A DNA stretch of 64,000 nucleotides from Phymorhynchus buccinoides. Taxonomy: Eukaryota > Mollusca > Gastropoda > Neogastropoda > Raphitomidae. The stretch's first letter is position 1; every line of letters begins with the position of its first letter. Below the pieces are notes generated by a model. It was not told where the DNA came from. It ran no database searches and was given only the letters and a program-made list of their open reading frames with translations. The DNA is taken from assembly GCA_017654935.2 (NCBI GenBank), contig CM065690.1:20543808-20607807 (forward strand), written 5' to 3'. Shown one piece after another: positions 23,590-35,350 of the stretch. A program made the position numbers and the translations under genes.

Positions 23590-24350
23590 ACATGTTTATA
23601 AACGGCTTCTACTTGGCCCCCAACAAATGTGTATTCGTAGTATTCTCAAGAACAAGAAATACTAAACTGTCGGTTTTATATATGACGATGAACTTAAACA
23701 ATTAAGAACAGTTAAATTTTTAGGAAATATTGTTAATGAAAACTCATCCTGGAACGAACACATACAACATCTATAAAAAAATCCTAGGATATTGATTGGA
23801 TTCCACTCCGTCATATCATAAAACTAAGATGTGCAAACCTATTAACTAGAATTACTGCATCTAATATCTACTCTAAGAATGAATTTAACAAATTGTTTGG
23901 TACCTCTGAATGGGGTATGCACTGGAACCCAATCTTACTTTTGTAAATATACCACTATTTTTTTGTACCTGCGGAGAAAATTTCTCCCTAAAAACACCTA
24001 ATTAACTGTGATAAACATCAAAATCAGTTCAGTACCATCAAGAGTATTCTCGAGTTGGATAAATATCCCATTTAATGAAAATACCATAATAAATAAAGGA
24101 CCTAGAGATTGGTCCACCCTCATCTTATTTGTAAAAATCCTATCTCAATCCGAGTTAGGACATTTCTCTTAAACTTTTATCTTTGTTTTACAGATAAGTA
24201 TTTTAAAAATGTAAATTTAGGACCGATTCAGATCCTCTTCTTTTTAAACAATGTAAATAGGGATCCTGATACGGAACCATGTCACGTAGGCATCCAAAAT
24301 CGGATCATTTTATTAATAAAAGACTATGTAAATATTTTAACAAACTAAAG
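23590..24350 (+). pseudogene. ORF2 remnant of the third LINE
   Basis: Translated pieces in shifting frames match ORF2 of the other copies: NGFYLAPNKCVFVVFSRTRN (RT segment after YADD), TVKFLGNIVNENSSWNEHI, IDWIPLRHIIKLRCANLLTR, and a Cys/His-tail-like CTCGENFSL. The endonuclease, the RT palm and the RNase H core are absent. The junction from the ORF1 stop to this remnant spans only about 120 bp, so about 2 kb is missing. Confidence 0.7.
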
Positions 24351-24590
24351 GCCTATTTTCGATTTTTATTTAAATGTTATCTTTTAACCGTGGCCCTGGA
24401 AATTTTAACCCGGAGGGAGCAAGCGCTTAACTGACTTTATCATCGGAGGCATAGTATAAAATTAAGACTTATTGACGAAATAAAAAATAACATCTCGATA
24501 AGAAATTTCTCTAAGTCTCGTCCCATTAACTTTTAACTTTAAATTTTACTTATAGGTTCTCTCTTTTTTACACAAAAATCTTGAAATAAT

Positions 24591-24627
24591 GTCCCATATG
24601 GGCTTTTTAAGTCAAAGAGGACGTAAA
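24591..24627 (+). terminator. 3' terminal stem-loop of the third LINE
   Basis: The outer stem is GTCC/GGAC around CATAT, with an inner stem GGCTT-TTT-AAGTC and a terminus GTAAAAACAG. The inner stem differs completely in sequence from copies 1 and 2 but keeps the pairing. Confidence 0.65.
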
Positions 24628-25101
24628 AACAGAAAACGTGCTTTTCCGAGATTCTAGTTTGGCAGGCTTTTTAGAGTTCATTCAGCGTCTAGCCGCCAAC
24701 GAAGCAGGACCTGTGAGCGACACAAGCGAGAAAGTGAAGAAAAGAAGGGGAGCCTCCAGCCCTCAACGCTACACCACTGAGAAATTTGACAGAGAAGAAA
24801 AAGAAAGGGGAGAGATTCTCCTCTTTTTCAATTAACTAGCCGGCCCCCCACCACACAGCCCAGCAGATCACGCCACCTCCACGCCCTGCCGACATCTTCG
24901 AGCAAGTTAAGTTCCCGACACGAGCCACTGGCCGTTCCAAATTCGAAATTTTATTTAACAAATTCAAAGTAATTGCGTGATCTCTTGGCCTGGGGAGGCA
25001 CTTTGTATATAGTATATATTTATTCTAACAACCATTTTCCCCATCCCTTATCATTTTCCTCATTATTATTTTCTTGTTTAGAACATGTAAAATAGGGCAC
25101 C

Positions 25102-27260
25102 ATGAGTGAGAACAAGATAGATATAGAGGGAAGGGGGGGGGGGGGGGGGAACAGCAACACACCAGAAAGTCCTGATGCGAGCACAGATACCATCTTTGAT
25201 AGCTCGTCGGACTCCCACACATTTGTCGAGGTAGAGGTTGAGCCAAGGCTCCCTCCCTCAGCACACAAAGTAGCTAGTCCTACACCTTCCAATACCAGCA
25301 CACCCAACACTCCTACGAGAAAGAGAAATCGAGGGGCTGATTCAAGCCCCTCAAGTCCTCGCTTATCGCCAGGAAATAAAAAGACAAAGGAGGACCTCCT
25401 CATCATGGAGAAGAACATAAGTCCAATTAATCCTCAAGAAGAAACACAGTACTCATCCACCCCACAAGACATAAATATGGGGGAAACCACCATGGGCACC
25501 CCCCCTCTCATTACTCATTCCAGAAACAACTCACACACAGACATACATTCCATCTGGGGCACTCTCCCCAACTCGAACACAAACATACAACAACAAAACC
25601 AACAACAAGACCAATCGGGGTCAAAACCAAGCCCGAAACCTATACCCAAACCAAGACGGGTGCGTGCACACACAGCGACACACACACGAAACCAGTCAAG
25701 AGAGACACCCAAACCTACCTTCTTAAAGTACCCGGTCATTGTGGAAGATCTGGGCACGGGCCCTGCCACCATCAAGGGCCTCAGGCCCTTTACGGGAATG
25801 CGCCTCTGGCAAAACGCCATTGGCGACATTGCAAGTCAGAGGTCCCTGGCCGGTAACCGACTGCTCATAGGCTGTGTTTCGGCAGAGCAACAAACAAAAC
25901 TGACAAACATGAAATCCATTTCCAAAATAAACATCAAATGTTTCATTCCGACAGCATCCACAGAGGGGGTCATTAGACCAATCCCCCTCGAAGAGAAAAC
26001 AGAAGACCTTTTGCCACTTATAAAAAACGCCAAAAACATCCTCCGACTCAACAACCGTGACGGTACAAAATCAAAAGCTATAAAAATAACATTCAATGAA
26101 CCACTACTACCACAACAAATTAAAATCTGTGCCCAGACCTTTGAGGTCACACCTTTCGTTGCCCCTGTTAGGAAATGCAAAAAGTGTGCCCGGTTCGGAC
26201 ACTCGGCCGAGCAATGCCGAGCAAAGAAGGATACTTGCGCCAGGTGCGCCGAACCGGGCCACTCCTCCCAGTTGTGCACTAACACCAACAAGTGCATCAA
26301 CTGTGGAGGTCCCCACTCAGCGGCATATGGCGGATGTCCGCAATATCAGCTCCGCGTCCGCGCCAATAGAATTCGCGCGGAAGTTTTCATTCCCTACTCC
26401 GAAGCCATACGCCGGGCCAAATTGGCCCAGGAAATGGAAAATGTCCACAAACAAAACTCCCCTCCCTCTCCTGTTTCTCCCACAGTGGACCCACTGTGGC
26501 AACAGGAGGAGAGACAAAAACCCTCCTATGCCAACGCAGTGACAAACACAAACTTCAAACTTCCACCCAAGATCATAGTACAAACCCAACCACAACAACA
26601 ACAACATTCAAACCAAACTCCCCATACACCCACACTTCCGACTGACATACAACAGGTTTCCGAAGAAACACAACATTCTAAAAGTAAATCAACACCAAAA
26701 ATCAAACCCAGAAGACGCATTCTCAGCTCGCAAGAGAGAATATTAAAGAAAAAAGCTGAATCTGCAAAAGCCGCTCTTCGTGAGCAGGTAGCACAACACA
26801 AAATTGAAGAACTAGTTTCTAAACATATGGCCACTCTTTCCCAAAATATCATGACACAAGTAACTACATACATGGACAAAATACTGACAAACTTCACAGA
26901 CAAATGGACAAAACAAACACAAGTTGATAACCAGGCGAGTTCGTCCGCCCCCCCATCCCCATCACAAAATACAACTTTCATTGAAATAGATAAGATTGAC
27001 TTGAGCTCTAAACAAAACAAAACCAATCTACCACTGAAATAGCAATGACCCAGATTCTAACTCAATTTGCAAAAGCACGCACTTCACAAAAACCATGCGA
27101 CCTACTGGAAGGGCTTCTCTCCCTTTTTCCAGCCTCGGATGGCCAGCCGCAGGTGGGCCCAAAAACCAATCTATTTAGATTGGCTGAGCTCGCCTGCGGC
27201 TTGGCGGGAGGGGAGGGGACCCGTCAAAAGAGGGGCGCCTCCCAGTCCCACAAGAGATAG
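25102..27260 (+). pseudogene. LINE ORF1 of the fourth element, frameshifted near 27020
   Basis: ATG at 25102 (MSENKIDIEG) is followed at once by a poly-Gly run from a 17-base G homopolymer (25133-25149). Then come a Ser/Thr/Pro-rich region, RRM-like LGTGPATIKGLRP, and three knuckles at about residues 358-410 (CKKCARFGH, CARCAEPGH, CINCGGPH). The frame is lost near 27020, where TNLPLK and a stop replace the expected continuation. The C-terminal helix reads on in another frame to 27260 (ILTQFAKARTSQKP). Confidence 0.82.
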
Positions 27261-27339
27261 TGGCGGCGGTCCACGCACTTCAAATTTAATTAAACTATTA
27301 ATAACTTCACACTACAGTACTCCCCACCCGTAAGGTTAC

Positions 27340-30300
27340 TGTCCAAACTAAACATTTTGCAATGGAATTGCCGTGCCATCAACAAAACAGGCGATCACCT
27401 AATTCATTATTTATCATCAAACTCCAATACATATCACCTCATTTGCTTACAATCATTAAATACTAATTACTCTAGGCTGCCACGCATCCAAGGCTATCAT
27501 TATCCCCCATCAGTAAGCAACACAACAAGTAAAATATATACAGCTACCTATATCCATTTAAGTATACAATATAATGACATTCAGTCTCCCCAAGATAACA
27601 TAACAGGTTTAGGTATGCAAATACCATCCAAACAAAAATAAATGGTAAAACAACTAACATTCTAAACTTATATTACCCCAAGGGGTATGACGCTGTAGAT
27701 CGTCTTGACTGGTTATCTTCCCTTTCCGACACTGTTTCCTGGGTGGTGGTGGGCGACTTTAACGCTCATCACCCCACCTGGGAATCATTCGGTACTACAC
27801 CCAGTGGCGGGGGGGGGGTTACTTCTCCAACAAATTAACGATTCCCATCTTATTCTTTTAAATGATGGGTCCTCTACAAGATTTCCGGACTCTACCAAGC
27901 ATAAACCTACCGCTATTGACTTAACCCTCGTTAGTCCCGACTTAGTGGTAAACCACGAATGGTACCCACTATCTGACACCTTAATGTCAGATCACAAACC
28001 CATCTTGATAACTTTTAACATCCAAATTCCACCATCGTCTCAACCTCATCAACATAGATATAACTATGATAAGGCAAACTGGCCTTTATTCCAGTCTATT
28101 CTTTCTAAACAACATAATGATAACATTTTTGATGTGGATTTAGAAACTCATTATGAAAATATAAGAACTTCTATTTTAAACGCATGCGACCTTTCCATAC
28201 CAGCTATAATAATTCAAAATAATTCCCGTCCATCTGCCAAACCGTGGTGGAATGAAACAGTTCAGGAAGCCGTACGAAAGAAAAAGAAAGCATGCAATTA
28301 TTTTGATTGTCACCCCACCCCACCTAACCACGTTTCTAAAATCGAAGCAGAGAAATCCTGTGACGATGCAATAAATTTAGCAAAAAGGGAATATTTCAAT
28401 ACAGACGAGATTCTCGATTATCGAGATCTCGGTAAAGCATGGAAAAAAATTAATTACATCAATAATAAAGGCAAGGTATGGGAGCCTAGAGTTATGAAAG
28501 ACAATATAATAACCACCAATAATTTACAAACTGCAGAAGTCCTCGCGGACACATTCGCAAAAGCCAGTCAAACTGAATATCTTTCCACCGACGAACAAAA
28601 TAGACGTAATTCTACTCCAATAATTTCAAAATCTAACAATAACTCACATTACATAAACGCTCCCCTCAAGTTGACCGAGCTTGCTGGGTCCCTTTCTCAA
28701 ATTAGAAAAGTTAATAAAGCAACAGGAGTTGATCCAATCTCCTATAGAATATTAAAAAAATTGCCCCCTTCTTTTCACGAGATCCTATTAAAATTTTACG
28801 CTCGATGTTGGGAGGGGGGGGAGGTGCCTTGCGCATGGAAAGAGGCACAGGTGGTGGGGGTCCTGAAGCCCGGAAAACCGGCTAGGGACCCCAAAAGTTA
28901 CCGCCCCATCTCCCTCACCCCACACATTGGCAAGCTATACGAGAGAATCGTAAAAAACAGACTAGAATATTTTCTGGAAAAAAATAATATAATCCCCACT
29001 ATCCAGGCAGGCTTTCGAAAACATAGATCCTGCATGGAACAAGTAGTTAGACTTACCTCCCATGTCAGAAAAGCACTAGCAAGAAAAAGGAAAGTCTTTG
29101 CCACCTTTTTTGATATTAAAGGGGCATACGACTCCGTCTGGCATGGGAGGCTATTAGAAAAAATCAGCAAGCTCGGTATTGAGGGCAACACATATAATTT
29201 TATTTATACTTTTTTACAGAACAGAAGTTTTAGAGTCAGGGTGGGCCAGTCTCTCTCTGCTAACCATAAAATGGACATGGGAGTTCCCCAGGGCAGCATC
29301 ATTGCCCCCATTTTGTTTAATATTATGCTGCACGACATCTCACAAATAAAATTTGAAGGCTGCCGAATCTCAATGTATGCAGATGACATTGCAATCTGGT
29401 CTGCCCACCGCACGAGGGGTCAGATACACCCTCGCCCCCGAAATAGGTGTTCACCAACACAATACAAATTTAGTAGTACATTATCTAAACTTTAACGGAT
29501 TTACTATTTCATCGCAAAAATGCGAATTCATGGTTTTTTCATCTAGCCCAGTTAAAAAAGATAACTTTAAAATTAAAATCCAGAACCAAATAAAAAACCC
29601 TCCTTCTTATGTTAAGTTCCTGGGGGTTCATCTCTCGAGAGATCTCTCATGGACTTGTCATATCACTCATTTAGTTAATAAAGCTACAAAAGCTCTGAAT
29701 CTGATAAAAGTTTTGAGCAGACAAAAATGGGCGCAGGACCCCAAATTCCTCATATATCTGGTCAGGACCCTGGTCCATAGCCGCTTAACTTACGGCATGG
29801 AAACGTTTTACAATCTAACTAAATCAAATTTAACCGCATTACAAACCATTGAACTAAAAGCATTAAAAACAGCCCTGGGCCTCCCGTCCTTCGCAATAAA
29901 CTATTTAGTTTACAGAGACATAGACTGGCTCCCCATTCATCTCTTAATTAAATATAATTGTGCTACCTTTCTAACCAGACTATATAGCACAAATAACTTC
30001 ACAAAGGAAGAATTTCTTACCCAATTTTCAGACCCTTATTTTGCAACATCACAAAAATCTGTTAAAAAATTTATTAACATCTATGATTTTGTTGAAAAAT
30101 TATTTCAAAACGCAGGAGTGTCAATTGATGACACTGTGTTCTATCCTAAACATATTGTGCCACAGTGGGATTGGGACCCATCAGACTATGACACCTCACT
30201 ACACGATGAATTTAATAAAGATGAACATATTAACCTACTAACAGTAGCCGCTAAACAAAAAATCCATAATTTTCAACACCAACTCTGTATTTATACAGAT

Positions 30301-31106
30301 GGTTCAAAACTAAATAGAAATAAAATAGGATGTGCTTTTACAATACCAAATCTAAAAAATTTCAATTAAATTCAAATATTTCCATCTTTTCAGCAGAGCT
30401 TTGGGCCATTCTAGAAGCCCTCTCATACATCAACGATCTACCAAACCCCCCCTTCCAAATTACTATCTTTTCAGATTCACTCTCTTCCATTTTTGCCTTG
30501 CAAGGAGAGAGTCATAATCGTCTAGAAGTTAAAAACGAAATTAAAAAACTAATACATCACCTCCATCTGAAAGGGACAAAAATTACTTTAATATGGATCC
30601 CTTCCCACTGTGGCATTAGGGGAAACGATCTGGCAGACAGAGAGGCCAAGAGGGCCGCCTCACATATATCTGGCGTCCCCGTCGATCTAGGCCTATCTGT
30701 TGACGAAATTAAGTCTCTTCTAAAAAAGTCAATATCCCAGGAGTGGGCCAGTGAGCTTGAGAGTTACACAAAGGCCCACTCCTGGGACCATAAAATAGTC
30801 CAGGGGGGACTTTTCCTCTCCATCCCTCACCATATCTCTAAACTCATGTTTAGATTAAGAACAAATTCATTTTATTGTAAATTTAGTAGCCCTATTTGTA
30901 AATGTAATAACACACTGAATTTAGAACACCTCTTCAATCCATGTACATATATTCAACAAGATTTTGACCAATTCTTTTGTAAAATAAAAACAGCCAACAT
31001 ACCTTTCACATATAAATCAATATTAACATATGGAACAAAGGAATGGTCCCCCCTGGTATGGTTTGCAGAAGCCATACGCAAATCATTTCTTAAAGAATAT
31101 ATGTAA
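27340..31106 (+). pseudogene. LINE ORF2 of the fourth element, multiple frameshifts
   Basis: The pieces in order are: 27340-27641, endonuclease start (ILQWNCRAI; CLQSLN again lacks the catalytic Glu); a frame change near 27620 and again at the G run 27809-27818; 27820-29420, GDFN-like WVVVGDFNAHH in a side frame, then SDHKPI, RT with YRPISLTPH and YADDIAIW; a break near 29420; 29440-30350, RT thumb and the start of RNase H (YTDGSKL); a break near 30350; 30360-31106, the rest of RNase H (WIPSHCG) and the Cys/His tail. It is about as long as copy 1 ORF2. Confidence 0.85.
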
Positions 31107-31236
31107 ATCATCATAACTTCGTGGCTGCCATTTGCTGCGGCCGCCATGACCTGAAGTTTATTCCCGGCCGCCATTTTTACCCTGGTGTCTTCATGGAGGG
31201 CCGGAAACTCAAATAAAAATAACTGTTTGATCCGCC
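31107..31236 (+). other. Truncated 3' flank of the fourth LINE
   Basis: This short, GC-rich piece has two GGCCGCCAT motifs and lies between the ORF2 stop of the fourth element and the start of the fifth. No stem-loop tail is present. Confidence 0.4.
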
Positions 31237-31254
31237 AAATTCCAGGCAGGTTTA

Positions 31255-33475
31255 GGGACCCCGCAAGCTCGATTTCCCTCAACACATTTACGAGCGTATC
31301 GTAAAAAGCAGACTGCATGAAAAAAATAACGTTCTTCCCAAATTCCAGGCAGGTTTTCGAAAACATAGATGCTGCATGGAACAAGTTATAAGACTAACCT
31401 CCTATGTCAAAAAGGCCTTTGCGAGACGCAGGAAAGTCCTCGCCACCTTCTTTGATATCAAAGGGGCGTACGACTCCGTTTGGCATGGGAGGCTTCTAGA
31501 TAAAGTCAGCAGTCTCGGTATTCACGGGAATATGTTTAATTTTATACAAAACTTCATAAATAACCGTGCTTTAAGAGTCAAAGTGGGGTCCTCCGTGTCA
31601 AAAATACATCAAATTGACATGGGGGTCCCCCAAGGCAGCATCATCGCCCCAACTCTTTTCAATATCATGATTCATGATATCTCCAAATTAAAACTTAAAA
31701 ATTGTCAAATTTCTATGTATGCTGACGACATAGCCATCTGGTCGTCAGCATTCACAAAAAGTTCAAAAGCTCTAGCTATATACCTACAAAATCATCAAAC
31801 CAACACTAATCTTATCATTGATTACTTACAGAAAAATGGATTCTCCCTGTCCCCGGACAAGTGTGAGTTCATGTGTTTTCGCCATAACCTAATCCAAAAA
31901 AATATTAACATTAACATTCTGGGCCAACCAAAATCAATGACAAATAAAGTCAAGTTTCTAGGGGTGGTTCTCACTCCACGTCTTAACTGGAGCCCACATA
32001 TTGACCACCTTTGTAAAAAAGCTATAAAAGGCACCAACTTTATTCGAATCATCTCTTCCCAGACATGGGCTCAAAACTCTAAGTTTCTTGTTCTTTTAAC
32101 ACAAGCTCTAGTTCGCAGTCGTCTAACATATGGGATGGAAGCATTCCATAACATTACAGATAACCTAGTAAACAAACTACAAACAATAGAGCTAAAAGCT
32201 CTAAAAGCTGCCCTCAACGTTCCAAAGTTTGCAAATAATAACCTGATTTATGGAATAATAGGTTGGATTCCAATAAGTCATCTTATGAAACTAAACACTT
32301 CTACATTCCTTACAAGACTATATGCAACAAATCATTTTTCTATAGAAAGCTTTAAGGAAGAATTTGAAGACCCTTTTTATAGCCATCCATCCTTTCAACA
32401 ACAAAAACCAACTATTGCACAAAAAGTTTGCAACCCATTAGACTATTCCCGGGAAATGCTCTCCATGGCGGGCCTGGAAATAGATGATATTGAAACTCAT
32501 CCAAAATTCCCTATCCCACATTGGGAATGGGAATCAGCACACTTTGACACTTTTTTACACCAAATGTACTCAAAATCAAATCAACCAAATCTACTTTCAG
32601 TTGCGGCCAAAGAAAAAGTTTCCGAAATTAAACATCATTTATTAATATACACGGACGGTTCTAAGATCTCCGACTCACAAATAGGGTGCGCTTTTACCAT
32701 TCCAGCCCTCAAGATTACTAAATCCTTTCAACTAAATTCAAAAATCTCAATATTTAGCGCAGAACTATGGGCAATTCTTGAAGCCTGTTTTTTTATAAAC
32801 GAGTTCCAAAAATCATTGTTTCAGGTGACAATCCTCACAGATTCCTTATCCTCGATACAAGCATTGCAAAATAATACAAAAAATAGAAGGAAAATCATTC
32901 AAGAGATACAAAACCTTATACATCAAATAAGAATCAAAGGTATCGATTTAACCATTATGTGGATTCCCTCCCATTTGGGACTCACAGGGAACGACCTTGC
33001 TGATACGGCAGCCAAAAGGGCAGCTGAACACACCGAGGGTCAGTTTATAAACATTAAATTGTCCCTGTCAGAGATTAAAAACCACCTGAAACGTTGTGTG
33101 TACCGGAGATGGGCTGAGGAATTGGATTCCTATTTAGAAGCCCACCTCCGGTGCAGGAAATTTATCAGTGGTGGACTTCATCTGCCCGTTCCCCATAAAA
33201 TTCAAGGCAGAATCAACAGATTCTATACTGATTCTATTCGATGTAAATTCAGGAACACCCCATGTAAATGTGGAAAGATCTTTAGTCTGAATCATATTTT
33301 TGATCCCTGTAATCATATAAAGAAGGAACTTCAACCTGTCATAGACAAATGTAAACAAAATAACTTAATATACAATGAAAAGAACATTTTATGCAAACAC
33401 CATAAATTAGGTTGGTCACCAATAGTTTGGCTCGCCGGGGCAATTGGCCAGGTGTCATTTAAGCACCTTGTTTAA
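31255..33475 (+). pseudogene. Partial LINE ORF2: RT C-terminal half, RNase H, Cys/His tail (open frame)
   Basis: The open frame can be read from about 31294 (IYERIVKSRL) through the first ATG at 31376 (MEQVIRLTS) to 33475 without a stop. It contains FDIKGAYDSVWHGRL, MGVPQGSIIAP and YADDIAIW, then RNase H (YTDGSKISDSQIGCAF, AELWAILE, TDSLSSIQAL, WIPSHLGLTGND) and CKCGKIFSLNHIFDPC. The endonuclease and N-terminal RT are missing, so it cannot be autonomous. It is a separate subfamily from copies 1, 2 and 4. Confidence 0.85.
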
Positions 33476-35302
33476 AATACTGGAATTATTTTTACTGGTG
33501 GGAATAGAGTCCCTCTGGTGTGCGGGCCGTATACCTGTCTGCATTCCCGCCCCCCTTTCCCCCTTTTCCCTTTTATCTAAAATATGTGCCGATGGGCTGA
33601 AGTGACTCTTTTGAGCCCACTATCTTTTAAAATCCCTTCTCCTATGCAGATGGGTGTCCGGTACGCACAACGGGGGTTTCTTTCGTAACCGTTGCGTTTT
33701 GCGCTTGTGCTCCCCCCCCTTTTTGGGATTGCCCATGCGGTGACCTGTCACTGCTCGGGGCGGAGAGGAGGGGTCCCTTCCCCTCCCTCCCTCCGTCCCG
33801 AGCATACAGGAGTCGTTAACCATCCCCACCCTCAACTCTTATACCATCTCTCTAAAACCATCTAGAGCTTAAATATAAATAAGAAAAACTTCTATTTATT
33901 TCACTTAAATCTCAGACTCCATCATGACATCAGGGGCGGGGGAGTCTTTGTTGCTACCCCCCCCTGGGATCAGATGGAACACATAAAATTACTTATAACA
34001 ATGGAGGCCTCTGGCGGTATGTCCCCCCACTCATAAACAACTTCATATAAAATAATGAATCTTGACTAGTTTTCATCTATTTAAATAATTAAATCACATA
34101 TGGTCATGTAATAGACCAAAATATACATAAAACAAACCAGATTTTAATAGCAACTTTTAATATAACTATGAAACCTCAATAGTTATAAACTCGTTTTTTA
34201 TCAAATCTTAACCTATTTTAACATACTAAACAATTTTAAAAGATATAGATTTTAATAAAACAATCTTAAAACTATGTATAAAACGTCCTAACTGGACAAA
34301 CCAATAAATAAAGGGTACACACATAGCAGTGGTGTACAAAGTTTTTTGTGAAAAAAAACACCGAAACGAATGGCTCTTATAACCAACTCGTTATAGACGG
34401 ACCCAGATCAAAACTGGATTTATATACCTAAAAGATAAATTTGTTTGAGTTAACTTGACCAAAGCAGAAAACAAATTTTTAACATAACTTTTAACAATTT
34501 TACATACTCACATATGTGAAAATAACATTATGCTCTGTCCTATGGACAAGATTAAATAAGTTAAACACTTGTTAAAATTTTAACATAGATTAAAATTCAA
34601 CTTAGGCATATTTAAAATAAGTTTTTCTAAAAACAATAACTTTACCTGTAAAAGGTCTAAACAGCTTGTTTGTAAAAGTGGTGTACATAATAACAATGTA
34701 CATATCAACATTAATAACTTTTGGTCAAATAACTTTTGATCTAAAGAACAAAAGACAACAGTTGCCATTGAACCAAATAAACTCACAGCTAAAAACTTCT
34801 AGGTAGCTATTAGTTGTATTGAGTCCTAAGGGACCAAAACCTAATAGGATAGTTTTATATAAAAATGATGTACATATAGAAAATGGAAATAAAACAATAA
34901 ATTTTACTTTTACATAACTTTTTTTTTAGGTTTTTTTTAAACTGTATATTAGCTTGTACACAGGCTTCTGCCTGTCAAGAATTTTAATAATAAAGCTCTT
35001 TCCGAGCACAAACACGGATTGTTTTTATCAAATAGCTCAGTTGAGCCTAAAATGCATGAAATTTTAACTGTAGCCCTGGTTTTTTTTTAATCAGACCTCC
35101 TCCAATCTGCCAGATTCTAAAGCAAACAGCTAAATATCTTTTAAAAATTAAAATATTTTATCACAAACATAAATTTTATATTCTTCAGCTTGCGCTATTA
35201 AAATAAAAAATCCTTTATAAACTCTGTTAAAATAAATAACTTATTCTTTCAAATTTCATCTTATAAAACTTAAAATCCACCTTTTTTCTAGGATCTCTAT
35301 AA
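33476..35302 (+). other. 3' UTR of the fifth LINE
   Basis: GC-rich conserved blocks occupy 33480-34000 (GGGAATAGAGTCCCTCTGG, GCCGATGGGCTGAAGTG, GGAGAGGAGGGGTCCC, GTCGTTAACCATCCCC, and a CATCATGACATCAGGG block). About 1.2 kb of AT-rich sequence with no gene follows. The same GC-rich blocks recur at 35810-36350. Confidence 0.65.
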
Positions 35303-35350
35303 ATTAAAATGCCTCAAATAGTCTTTTGACTCAGAGGGCGTAAAATCTCT
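35303..35350 (+). terminator. 3' terminal stem-loop of the fifth LINE
   Basis: GCCTC-AAAT-AGTC-TTTT-GACT-CA-GAGGGC is followed by GTAAAATC and a CT tract. It is nearly identical to the orphan tail at 3046-3104. Confidence 0.65.

Larger units (their letters stand above)
20530..24640 (+). mobile_element. Third LINE: intact ORF1, internally deleted ORF2
   Basis: This is a plus-strand element of a different subfamily. It has a leader 20530-21474 (hairpin 20580-20597), ORF1 21475-23472, a heavily deleted ORF2 remnant at about 23590-24350, and a stem-loop tail at 24591-24622 followed by GTAAAAACAG. It lies head-to-head with copy 2 and tail-to-head with the fourth element. Losing the enzymatic ORF while keeping ORF1 open suggests a non-autonomous derivative, or simply chance in a young ORF1. 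Confidence 0.8.
24641..31236 (+). mobile_element. Fourth LINE, decayed plus-strand copy
   Basis: The leader is 24641-25101, ORF1 25102-27260 (frameshift), and ORF2 27340-31106 (at least four frame breaks). It starts directly after the tail of the third element. The first 21 bases (CTTTTCC..TCTAGTTTG) match 11885-11905 with one difference, possibly a conserved transcription start. No stem-loop tail is visible before 31236; the fifth element begins there, so the end is truncated. Confidence 0.8.
31237..35350 (+). mobile_element. Fifth LINE, 5'-truncated, with complete 3' UTR and tail
   Basis: It begins inside the RT domain. A 17-base string (AAATTCCAGGCAGGTTT) occurs at 31237 and again at 31339, about 102 bp apart, which suggests a micro-duplication or template switch at the truncated end. 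ORF2 runs to 33475. A long 3' UTR follows, then the tail 35303-35350 with the hairpin core 35311-35340. Confidence 0.75.
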
